Assembly: GCF_016808335.1 (NCBI RefSeq)
Contig: NC_053149.1
Span: 39,820,118-39,884,117 of the forward strand
From: Panicum virgatum
Taxonomy: Eukaryota > Streptophyta > Magnoliopsida > Poales > Poaceae
Direction of reading: 5' to 3'
Length of the DNA stretch: 64,000 nucleotides
Shown here: piece by piece, positions 54,315 through 64,000 of the stretch
Position numbering within the stretch: the stretch's first letter is position 1
Layout: every line of letters starts with the position of its first letter
Notes under the pieces: model-generated
The model's database searches: none
Told to the model about the DNA's origin: nothing
The model's input: the letters and a program-made list of their open reading frames with translations, nothing else
Made by a program: the position numbers and the translations under genes

Positions 54315-56186
54315 TTGGTTGAAGTTTTCAGTACCTTAACCGGTTCGAAAACTACTTGGCGACCATGGCGAGTCTTGGGGAAGATCCCGGTGTTCGACAA
54401 GGAGTCGCTCAAGAAGCGCTTCCAGTACAAGGTCAAGAAGCGGGAGAAGGCCTTTCTGGCGCAGCTCAGCGACCTCGACAAGAGCTCCGACACCGACCGC
54501 TCTTCTTCACCGACCTCCGACGATGACGAAAAGAAGAAGAAGAAGCGGGACAAGGAAGCCACCAGCTTTATCGGCCTGTGCTTGGTGGCTGGACGGCGCA
54601 AGGGTTTCTGCACCATGGCGGGCGAAGCCGATGGTGCTCGTGCGTCTTCAGGTGGACATGCTACACCGACGCACGTTGACTCTTCTCCTGGATCCGAGAG
54701 CGATTCAGAGGTAAACTCCATGATCGACCTGCTAGATACAGAGGTTAGGGAGTTGTACGCTGCTCTCGACAACCAGAAAAGGCTGCTTAAGGAAGTAGCT
54801 AGAGAGCGTAGAAAGCTTAGGGCTGAGCTGGCTTGTGCTAGGGAGAAATCTAGTGAGGATGAGTGCGCTGGCTGCATATCTCACATGAACGATCTTGTTG
54901 CTCTCCGTGCCAAGCATGATGAGAACGTCGCGAACTTAGATGTTGCTAAGACTTCGCTTGCTGACGTGTCTCATGAGCTCGCTAAGGCCAAGCATGAACT
55001 TGAACTGGTTAAGGACGCTCCTATTGTTAGCGATGTGCTTGAATGTGATGAGTGTCCTATCTTTAAGTCCGATCTAGCTTCGTTGCAGTCCAAGTTTGCT
55101 ACTGTTATGTGCAAGCTAGATGAGATGAAGTCTAGGCCAGTTCTGCTTGGTGCTTGCAAGCTTTGTCCCACTCTTAGGTCGGAGCTAGATGAGAAGAACA
55201 CTTTGGTTAAGTCTTTAGGGAAGACTAAGGTCGTGGAGTCTAGCCCACCTATTGACTGCTCTGTTTGCCCTAGTTTGATCTCTGATTTGGATAATCTTGA
55301 GGTAGAGAAAGCCAACCTGGAGAATGAGAATACCTATCTTAGGGCGATTCTTAGTTGGGTTTCTGCTAGTGAGCCGCAGTTGGGCATGATGATCAAGCAG
55401 TTTAAGCGTGGTGATGGGTTTGGGGTCGGTTACACATACACGAAGTCAGACTTTGACAAATTGTATGGTAAGATCGGCAAGGCTGCTGGAAACACTGCTA
55501 GTACGAGCACGCAACCTTCGATTGTTGACCCCGCGGATGGTGTCCTTAAAGAACCACCGAAAGCACCTCCACAGAAGCAGGTTTGGGTTCCAAAGCCCAA
55601 TGAGCTAAGGAATCCCCTCGATGTGCTCCCTGCTGCCACAGCCCAGGTTGCCCAGAAGAAGGGGGTTGCTCCTCCCCGTCCGCAGGCTAGGCCTCCACCT
55701 CCCAAGAGAGAGGTGAGGTACCACTGCGAGTACTGTGACAGAGAAGGTCACTTGGAGGAGTTTTGCTTTAGGAGGAAGCAGGCTGTGAGCCGTGAGCAGG
55801 AGAGATGGAACTCGGACATGTACTATGCTCGGGTGCATGGTCCTCCTCGGCGTGATGGTAGGCAAGTTGCTAGGGCGCGCCGTGTAGGTGGAGGTCAGGG
55901 AGACGGTGGTGGTTATAGTGTTCCAGCGGGTGGTCGCTTTGCCGGTCGTGCTCCTGGTCGTTTTTAATATGGCTATGGACCACGGGACCGAGGCTTTGGA
56001 GGAGGTTACGATGCACTACGCTTTCCTCGCGGTGGTGTTCGTCAGCCTCGTGGTAGACGGGACAGGGGATACGCTTTGCCTGACTTTGCTTACCCTTCTG
56101 TAGAGCAAATGGCTCGCCACTGGTTTGCTTCTCACTTTGCTAACCCCAGTGTCGAGACGTTTGCTCCCCCTATGTCTCGTTGGTGA
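54315..56186 (+). pseudogene. SIRE-like gag, frame lacks its N-terminus and has one stop
   Basis: One frame is open from 54315 to TAA 55965-55967 and continues in the same frame to TGA 56184-56186 (..PPMSRW). It shows KRFQYKVKKREKAFLAQLSD, FIGLCLVAGRRKG, a long coiled-coil-like section (VRELYAALDNQKRLLKEVAR) with recurring CxxC-type pairs, and a zinc knuckle CEYCDREGHLEEFC (about 55735-55776). The N-terminal gag domain seems deleted: an ATG at 54365 (MASLGEDPG) is in another frame, and the first in-frame ATG is 54615. The gag of SIRE/Maximus copia elements has this organisation. It would form the virus-like particle if complete. Confidence 0.8.
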
Positions 56187-58302
56187 TGCAGGTTGGTGGC
56201 TTGGAGAACAAGTGCTCCATGGATCTTGGTCTTATGCAGGTTTGATCAAGAATTGATGGTTCTCCAAGGCTGATGGATAGCCCATGGTGGCGTTTGTATC
56301 CTATGTATATTTGAGTTTGTCCTTTGAGTTCTTTGTACATTCTCTGTTTGTGTAGCTTTTGCTCCTTAGTTCTGGTGGCTAGCTCAAGTATCTCCTTCAT
56401 ATCATCTTGCTACAGTGTTCATACTGTTGAGTGCCTTTAGATTATCCTAGGGATATCTTTTGTCTTGATATGTTCTAGAGTGTCTTTTGGTATACCCTTG
56501 CATGTAGCTTGACTAACACCTAATGATATGCTTGAGTTTTGCTCTGGATCTTTAGTGTTTGCTATTTCCTTGTGTCCTAGCTTCTCTTATGCTAGGTATC
56601 ACTTGTTGAGGGGGAGCTCTACCTCAGGTGCTGATGATGGTCTGGAGTTACTGCGCAGGCTGCAGGCTCCATCCCCTTCCTACTTCGACTACATGGATTT
56701 GGTCGAACAGGAGGTGGACCCGCTGAGGACGCTGGGGAGGTGACCTCGAGCTTGCTATGCTCTAGGTCCTGCGGGATCTTCATCGAGGTATGTAAGTGTT
56801 TGACTTGTACGATTTCTTCCCAGGATAGACTTGTGGTTTTCTGATTGTTACCTTTTCATGGTACCCAGTTGGTTCCATTTTGGTCTAGTCTTGTGTGTCT
56901 TTGAGCCTATGTATTTGCTGAGTACTTCATTTGCTTAGCTTTTGGCTTGTCTTTGTCTTTCTCTTAGTTTTAGCTTGGTTAGTTGCATTGTACATGTTTG
57001 CATTTTGCATTGCTTCACTGCACTGGCATTCTTGTATACACTGTTATGATCTTCTAGTGCTTGCTAGTGTAGTTTCTTAGACTTGATCATGTATAGCTTG
57101 CTCCACAGTATATGTCATATCATCTGAGTTAAGTTTTTTTTATTTGAAAATCTGAAAACATGATCACCCTGTCTTGGCTACTAGCATGTTAGGGCGTGTT
57201 GATATGCTTTGCTATCTTATTCATGCTAGTGTAGCCTTTCGTTCAGCAATTTATACGTGAAATGATATAAATTTGATAAAATTGCTTAAACTGTTCTTGA
57301 AATGGATTGAAAAGATCCAGGTGGGATTGCTTGTCACACTGATCGAGCTTTCGGGACGGCTCACTTTGCACTTGTGAGAACCCGGGCAAGTTTGTGCATG
57401 ACTGAAACGAGTGTCTTAAGCTTCTGATTGTCTTTGGCATAGGCTTGGCCTCGTTGCTAAGTAAAGCATGACAGGCTTTCAACCCCTGGCATTAAGAATT
57501 GCTTCATATAATTTGATTGAAAAATGAATGTTTGCAATATGCTATGGCTGGTTTGGCTCACCTGTATGAGTATGATTAGCACTGCTTTCCTTTCCCTACT
57601 TGTTAGTGCTAGATCATGGGTGATGCTTTTATTTCTCCTAAACTGAACTTGCCTAGCTCTAAACTGATTTGATATACCCTGTTGAGCTAGATGCAGGTCT
57701 TGTTTATGAATGCACACGTGCTTGTGACTAGATGTTGCTCATATCCTTGTATCCCTGAATGCTTTACTTACACCTCCTGCATTGCATTCATTGCATAGCA
57801 TCTGTTCCAGGGGGAGTCTTAGTTTCAGGGGGAGCTTTAGGTTTGTTTAGGCTTGATGTGTGCATGTGCCAACAAGGGGGAGAATTTTTGGGAGAAGTGA
57901 TCGAAAAAGGGGGAGACTTATTTGATTTTTGAAAAAACTTGTTGTGCACAGGGCTTTGATAGTGCATCATTTTGGGAGAGTTGCACTTGTGAGAGGGAAA
58001 AGCTTTGCTTGGGGAGTGTCTGCTTTGTTTCTAGCTCTTGAGTTTTCCTCATTTTCCCTTCTCTTCCAGCATGACTATGTCGAGCGTTACCTCTGTCTTT
58101 GAGGAGTCATGTTTTGGATTTTGATCGATTGCGTCGAGCCGTTGCCCTTGTCTTAGGGAATCAATCTGTGCTTGAGTAAGTGACTATTATTGACTTTTTG
58201 AGCTTTTTGTCACTTGCTTGAGTTCTTCTCTTTCTTGCTTCTATTTTATCACTTCTCTAGTTTCAGGTGGTGTGTTGACAATGCACTCATCAAGGGGGAG
58301 AT
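56187..58302 (+). other. Non-coding 3' region of the gag-only element with iterated PPT-like motifs
   Basis: T-rich sequence without pol. A short frame at about 56600-56743 (RGSSTSGADDGLELLRRLQA) is unassigned. AGGGGGAG-type motifs occur at about 56609, 57809, 57826, 57875, 57908 and 58293; the last is the functional-looking PPT abutting the LTR. Confidence 0.7.
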
Positions 58303-59828
58303 TGAGGAATGTTGAGTACTCTATCCTGTCTGTGATGAGTGAATTGTCAACCGTGCGGTGTGATCGTGTTCTTGGTCTTTGGATTGCAGGTACATGGGCG
58401 TCGAGTGTCGACGGAGAGTTGCCGTGGAGGAGCTCAGGCCGGGCGGCAGCTATGGCGTCCACTCCTGGATCGAGGGCGCAAGCGACGACGGAAGGCGGGT
58501 TTCTTGGTTTGCGCCACAAAACCAAGCAGGCGGATGGCAGTTGAAGACGCCAAGTCGTGGAGGCACGGGCGTCGGTCTCGGGACTGACGGAGGTGACGGG
58601 CGTCGACGGCGTCTAGGGCCTCGCTGCGGGCGAGGAGGTGACGGGCGTCGGGCGGCCTTTAGGGCCGTCAGAAGGCCGAGGCGGGAACGACGTCTAGGGC
58701 CACGGCGTGGAGGCGGGAATCTTCCCGCGCGAGGAGTTTTGGCGGTTTTCTCAAAACCGGCCATCTACCCGGGTTTCACGGACCTTCCAAAACCGTGGAC
58801 CAGATCTTCATCAAGATGGCGGCATCGTGGAGAAGACTTCGTTCCAAAGAAAGAACCTCAGCCGTCAGATGAGATCGTGTACAGGGAGATGCTGCAGACC
58901 AACCGGTCTGACCGGTCCCTGGCACCGGTCTGACCGGTCTCCGCGGGTATAAATACTCCTTCACTTGTATTAGGTTAGGGTGGCTTTTGTATCTTGTCAG
59001 TGGATTGTTCTGTTCCTCCCAGGCCGCTGCCCCTGTGTCTCTCTCCCCATTCTTCTCTTTAGAGTAGGATTTGATTATGGATTTGTGAGACTTTGTATTG
59101 GATTTGATTGGGAAAGGAGGCCCCATCCTCCTTGTGCGCTCTGGGCTTTTTGAATCAATCCAATCCTGTCCCTCTTGTGCTCTTTTGTGATGGATTTTTG
59201 TTTCGTTTTTGGTGAACATGATCGTGATGGTTCGTAGAGCTCTTTGTAGTGATTCCCGTACCCCTAGCCTCGTCCCAAATCCTCTGGAATCATGAGTTCT
59301 CACGAATTGAAGTTTTTGAGTTCTTGAGAAAACCCCAATCCTTCTTGATCTTTTCTTAAATTCTCAAGTTTCTTTGATCTTTTGGGAAAGATCTCTTGGG
59401 GATATGTTCGCAGGTTAGTTGCGGAGGTATCCTCCAAGTTTCACTGGATTTCGACTTCGTTTGCTCGAGATTCCTCTTTTGAAGTCTTGTTCACGGGTTT
59501 CTCTGGGTGGCACCGGTCAGACCGGACGACAAGACCGGTCAGACCGGTCTAGACCTGTTCAGGCCACAACCGGTCAGACCGGTCCATTGCACCGGTCAGA
59601 CCGGTCCAGGCAGTCGAGTTCTGCGATTTGCATCGTGTTGGCTCTTTTGCTTCCGCGCAGTTTCCTAGGGCTTTTCGTTAGGAGATAGCTAATCCATAGC
59701 TACTCTCTCATATCCTAGGTTCGAGGGCTTGTGGTGATTTTTGGGATATAGGCCGACGGATCGATTTCGAAAGAAATTTTGATCGACTCCCATTCACCCC
59801 CCCTCTGGTCGCCGGTTTCGGTCCCTCA
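58303..59828 (+). repeat. 3' LTR of the gag-only element
   Basis: From TGAGGAATG to TCCCTCA, highly similar to the 5' LTR. TATAAATA is at 58948-58955, upstream motif array at 58899-58940 (two units), downstream array at 59512-59609. Confidence 0.9.
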
Positions 59829-59833
59829 GTTTC

Positions 59834-60175
59834 TTGCATACACCAAAACGAAATTGGCTTGGTGGCCAAAACCCACCAAGAAAAGTACCAAAAAAATGCC
59901 AAGGAAATGATCCTTCTTAGCTGGCCGCCAAGCAAAATCCGCCAAGAATAAAGAGTCAAAAAAATTCAATTACCTTGACTGCTATGGCCGCCAAGTAAGA
60001 AAACTGAACAGCGGCAAAATCTCCATGGCACCAAGAAAATATAACAACCACCAAGCAAACCACAATCCTTGGCAGCCCACACCTACCGAGGAAATCACAA
60101 TCCTTGGCTGTCCACAATGCCAAGGCTGCCCACACCTGCCAAGGAAATCACGTTCATTGGCTGCCATTGCCCGCC
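59834..60175. repeat. CACTA-like subterminal repeat block (partial)
   Basis: At least twelve copies of a GCCAAGGAA/CTTGGCGG-type motif in both orientations (for example GGCCGCCAAG, CCAAGGAAATCAC, CCTTGGCTG) are packed in about 340 bp. This is the structure of a CACTA end. No CACTA terminus was seen adjoining it; the gag-only element cuts its left side. Confidence 0.5.
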
Positions 60176-60924
60176 AATAACTCTGTGATTGTCAATCAAA
60201 AAAATTGCATTACAATTTAATATCATCCAATCGTATCCAATCTAAAGCAAATGGGAGTTCTTTATCTAAAGATTGTCAATCAAATTGAATGCTACACATA
60301 CAAATCAGGCTTGTTCATATAACTGCATGAATTGGACATTGTCAATATTGGCTTACAAACTAATTTGTAGACTAACTAGCCAAACAACTTGAAATACCAG
60401 AAATTTTCATACATTATCAAATAGAGACTAATAGCAAGCCTATTTTACACAGCAACTCCTGCTTTCTCCAATTCTGAAGGTCCTTCTCGCTTTTTCTGCA
60501 TTTCATCTAAACACTCTTCTTGCATTAAGCAAATACCTGCGTACAAAAGGCACGCATTCGTCGCAAGCTAGTCAAATATTAAGCATATACTACAAGAAAA
60601 ACTAAAGAATTGACAAAGTAATTTCACCTTATCGTGATCAGGACCCTATCATATCATTAATCAATTTTCCTCCGCACCTAATTAAACTAACTAACATGTG
60701 GACTTCTGGCAGCTCAGCAAAAACTTTTTCATTAGAAATGTTGGCTGCGCACAAATTTTTTTTAACATAATTAGAGCAAAGTGCAACCAAATAGACAGCT
60801 GGCAAGAGTCCCATCTATGTGCAAAAAAGTGTTTGCTAGTGATAATCTAATCACATCCACCACCAATACATATTTTTTAGATATAGTGTTGACCAATGAA
60901 GGTTGTAGATTTCATGGCTATAAC
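60176..60924. other. No gene recognised
   Basis: AT-rich sequence without exons, TIRs or LTR boundaries that I could identify. I looked for the missing TPR exon of the FKBP-like gene here and did not find it. Confidence 0.4.
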
Positions 60925-61060
60925 TTTTTTTCTCGAACACGCAGGAGAGCTGCGTATCTTTGTATTAAGAGAGTGAGAGTTTGGTCCAATTACAGGATAC
61001 AGCGCCGCACCTTGGACCAGAGTACGGGCTATAGAAGTTTCAGCAATAAACTATTACAAG
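60925..61060 (-). mobile_element. Probable LINE 3' tail, minus orientation
   Basis: A run of seven T followed by CTCGAACACGCAGGAGAGC is, read on the minus strand, a segment ending in a GCTCTCCTGCGTGTTCGAG tail and poly(A), a pattern I associate with 3' ends of grass L1-type LINEs. No reverse transcriptase coding remains. It runs directly into the gypsy fragment. Confidence 0.4.
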
Positions 61061-64000
61061 ACTCCGACGAGGCCGTCGTCGCCGCCCCGGACCGCAAAGG
61101 ACCTCGAGGCCCCCCTCGAGGTGGAGGCGGCCTATTCGATGACATGCTCAAGAAGCCGTGCCCTTACCACAAGGGCTCGGTCAACCACACCCTCGAGCAG
61201 TGCGAAATGCTCAGGAAGTACTACAACCACGTCGCGCATCGCGACGAGGACAAGAAGAAGGATACTGGCGACAAAGGTGGAGATGACGAGTTCCCCCCGG
61301 TGGAGAACGCCTTCTTCATCTTTGGAGGACCAACGACGAACATGACCTCTCGGCAGCGCAAGCGCGAGCGCCAGGAAGTCTTCTCCGTCACCAAGGCCAT
61401 GCCATCCTACCTCGACTGGTCGAAGGACACCATTTCCTTTGGCCGCGAGGACCACCCCGACTACGTCCCACACCCGGGACGGTACCCGCTTGTTGTCGAC
61501 CCCATCATCGGCAACACCCGCTTCTCAAAGGTGCTCATGGACGGAGGCAGCAGCCTCAACATCATGTACGCCCACACCTTGGAGCTCATGGGGATTGGAT
61601 TGAACAAGCTTCGCCCCAGCAAGTCGCCATTTCATGGCGTTGTGCCGGGGAAGCGAGTCCAACCCCTCAGCCAGATCGATCTACCCGTCTGTTTCGGCAC
61701 GGCAGCCAACTTCCGCAAGGTAGTACTCACCTTTGAGGTGGTGGGGATTCGGGGATCCTATCACGCCATTCTTGGTCGTCCCTGTTACGCCAAGTTCATG
61801 GCCATCCCCAACTACACCTACCTCAAGCTGAAGATGCCGGGTCCGAAGGGTGTCATCACCGTCGGCTCCTAGTTTGAGCACGCCTACGAGTGCGACGTCG
61901 AGTGTGTTGAGCACGTGGAGGTTCAAGCGGAGGACGAGGCCCTCTCAGCCACTCTGGACAACATGGCAAGCGAGGCCTTGGACTCCACGCACCAGCACGC
62001 GGGCAACTTCAAACCCGTCGAAGGTATCAAGAAGGTGCCCCTCGACCCGATTCGCCCCAACGACAAGGCGTTGCAGGTCAGCGCCACCCGCGACAGCAAA
62101 TAGGAAGTGGTGCTCGTCGACTTTCTCCGCGTCAACGCAGACATCTTTGCGTGGAGCCCCTTGGACATGCCTGGCATACCGAGGGAGGTCGCCGAGCACT
62201 CCCTTGATATCCGACCCAACTCCAAGCCGGTGAAGCAGCGCCTGCGACGTTTCGATGAGCTCAAGCGCCAGGAGATCGGCGAGGAGCTGCAGAAACTTCT
62301 GGCGGCCGGATTCATCAAGGAAGTATTCCATCCCGAGTGGCTAGCTAATCCTGTATTAGTGAAGAAAAGGAATGGGAGTTGGCGGATGTGCGTAGACTAC
62401 ACTAGTTTAAATAAAGTATGTCCGAAGGTTCCCTTTCCTTTGCCGTGCATTGATCAAATCGTAGATTCAACTGCGGGATGCGAACTTTTATCCTTTCTTG
62501 ATGCTTACTCCGGTTACCACCAAATCAAGATGAAAGAGTCCGACCAGCTCACGACTTCTTTTATCACACCTTTCGGCATGTACTGCTACGTCACGATGCC
62601 CTTTGGCCTTAGAAATGCCGGAGGTACATATCAGCGGTGTATGCTCCATGTTTTCGGGGACCATCTCGGGTGGAACGTAGAGGCATATGTCGACGACATC
62701 GTTGTAAAATCTAGGAAGGCGGACGACCTGGTTGCCGATCTCAGGATCGCATTCGATTGCCTAATGGCGAAAGGGGTAAAACTCAACCCCGAGAAGTGCG
62801 TGTTCGGAGTCCCTCGAGGCATGCTCTTGGGCTTCATTGTCTCCCAGTGGGGCATCGAACCCAACCCTGAGAAAGTCTCGGCCATCACTCGGATGGGACC
62901 GATCCGAGATCTAAAGGGGGTATAGAGGGTCATGGGATGCCTGGCGTCCCTCAGCCGATTCATCTCGCGTCTCGGCGAGAAAGGCTTACCCCTATATCGA
63001 CTCCTGAGGAAAACCGAGCGCTTCACGTGGACCCCCGAAGCTCAAGAAGCCCTCGATAGGCTGAAGGCATCGCTCACTCACGCCCCCATTCTCACGCCAC
63101 CCATGGATGGCGAGCCCCTCTATCTGTACGTAGCCGCGACGACCCAAGTGGTCAACGCGGTGGTCGTTGTCGAAAGACAAGAGGAGGGCCATGCTCTGCC
63201 TATCCAATGGCCGGTGTACTACATCAGCGAGGTGTTGTCTGAAACCAAGATACGCTATCCACAGATTCAGAAGCTGCTATACGCAGTGGTTTTGGCTCAG
63301 CGCAAGCTGCGCCACTACTTCGAGGCCCATCCCATCACCGTAGTCTCGTCTTTCCCTCTGGGAGAGATAGTCCGCAACAGGGAAGCCGAGGGTAGAATTG
63401 CCAAATGGTCCATGGAGCTGATGGGAGAAACTCTCACCTACGTCCCCCGCAAACCGATCAAGTCCCAAGTCTTGGCTGACTTCGTGGTTGAGTGGACGGA
63501 CACTCAGCTACCCCCACCACAAATCCAGGTTGAATGCTGGACCGTGTACTTCGACGGGTCGGTGATGAAAACCGGCGCCGGCGCTGGCCTCCTCTTCATC
63601 TCACCCCTCGGAGATCACATGCGATACGTAATATGCTTGCACTTCACTGCGTCTAACAATATGGCAGAGTACGAGGCCCTCCTCAATGGACTCCGCATCA
63701 CCATCGAGCTTGGCGTCAAACGCCTCGACGTAAGTGGTGACTCTCAACTCGTCATCGACCAAGTGATGAAGGAGTCTAGCTGCCACGACCCGAAGATGGA
63801 GGCATACTGCAAAGCAGTACGCCGCCTCGAAGACAAGTTCGACGGCCTATAACTCAATCATGTCCAGCGCAAGTACAACGAGGATGCCGACGAACTAGCC
63901 AAGATCGCGTTAGGGCGGACCACCGTCCCCCGAACATCTTCGCTCGCAACATCACCAAGCCCTCCATCGAATTCAAGGCTCTGGCGGAGCCAGGCCCCTC
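61061..64000 (+). mobile_element. Ty3/gypsy element of Tat type, truncated at 5' end, runs off the window
   Basis: The sequence starts mid-gag and proceeds through protease, RT, RNase H and a second (archaeal-type) RNase H, the Tat-lineage hallmark. No 5' LTR, PBS or gag start is present, and the integrase would lie beyond 64000. Confidence 0.85.
61061..64000 (+). pseudogene. Tat-type gag-pol fragment, four in-frame stops and a frameshift
   Basis: One frame holds the gag C-terminus with a CPYHKGSVNHTLEQC knuckle-like motif, protease (VLMDGGSSLNIMY, about 61535), RT (about 62330-62900: MPFGLRNAGGTYQR, YVDDIVVKS), RNase H with connection (62932-63500) and a second RNase H (VYFDGSVMKTGAGAG, NNMAEYEALLNGL, GDSQLVIDQV, 63540-63760). 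Stops are at 61870-61872, 62101-62103, 62923-62925 (all TAG) and 63850-63852 (TAA). Near 63928 a one-base loss shifts the frame (the continuation NIFARNITKPSIEF is in another frame). The three TAGs are consistent with decay of CAG or similar codons. Confidence 0.87.

Larger units (their letters stand above)
52778..59828 (+). mobile_element. Gag-only LTR retrotransposon (SIRE-like, no pol), 7.05 kb
   Basis: LTRs 52778-54300 (1523 bp) and 58303-59828 (1526 bp) begin TGAGGAATG and end GGTCCCTCA. The TSD is a perfect GTTTC (52773-52777 and 59829-59833). A PBS-like TTAGTATCGGAGCTT follows the 5' LTR, and a PPT AAGGGGGAGAT precedes the 3' LTR. The 4-kb interior has only a gag-type frame (to 56186); no protease, integrase or RT motif was seen. 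Such elements (TR-GAG or LARD class) would need pol from a full relative. Confidence 0.9.

Noticed and set aside
1..64000. CRISPR arrays, bacterial operons, riboswitches
   Set aside because: No spaced direct-repeat arrays or prokaryotic gene organisation were seen; repeats present are explained by eukaryotic transposons.

Overview
This window looks like nuclear DNA of a grass (Poaceae). The evidence is the set of repeat families: Tourist and Stowaway MITEs with grass-type ends, several CACTA elements, a Cassandra-type LTR carrying 5S-rRNA-like sequence, Ty3/gypsy elements of the chromovirus and Tat types, Ty1/copia elements, and plant-type GT-AG and GC-AG introns. I cannot fix the species. 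Most of the sequence is transposable elements. The clearest host gene is a plus-strand relative of the plant multidomain FKBP-TPR immunophilins (FKBP62/ROF1 type). It is spread over at least 38.7 kb (13067-51821 and probably beyond) because transposons have inflated its introns.

Layout. 1-2541: intergenic, with one Tourist-like and one Stowaway MITE. 2542-10743: an 8.2 kb CACTA element whose minus-strand transposase frame is uninterrupted by frameshifts but carries five nonsense codons. 10744-13066: upstream region of the FKBP-like gene, with a tandem duplication of about 230 bp (one copy split by a 0.9 kb TIR element) and a TATA box. 13067-51821: eleven recognisable exons. Intron 1 holds a five-level nest (host intron, CACTA, CACTA, Cassandra solo LTR, hAT element), a CACTA MITE carrying a tRNA-like segment, a TIR element carrying a PPR-gene fragment, and further MITEs. 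Intron 4, a GC-AG intron, holds a 16.3 kb Ty3/gypsy chromovirus with 4392-bp LTRs. A hAT-type MITE sits inside an exon of the third FKBP domain and can be spliced out in frame using splice sites at its own edges. The intron after it holds an 8 kb Ty1/copia element.

51822-64000: a short TRIM-like element interrupted by a 7 kb LTR element that encodes only a SIRE-like gag (no pol); then CACTA-like subterminal repeats, a probable LINE tail in minus orientation, and a truncated, nonsense-ridden Tat-type Ty3/gypsy element that runs off the right edge.

The assembled exons give 537 codons in frame: a 123-residue N-terminal exon I do not recognise, three FKBP-like folds (the first degenerate at ligand-pocket positions) and the start of a TPR domain. 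The remaining TPR repeats and the stop codon were not found, so the gene either continues past the window or is a decaying paralogue. All splice sites are read from sequence logic and homology remembered from the family; nothing was computed.
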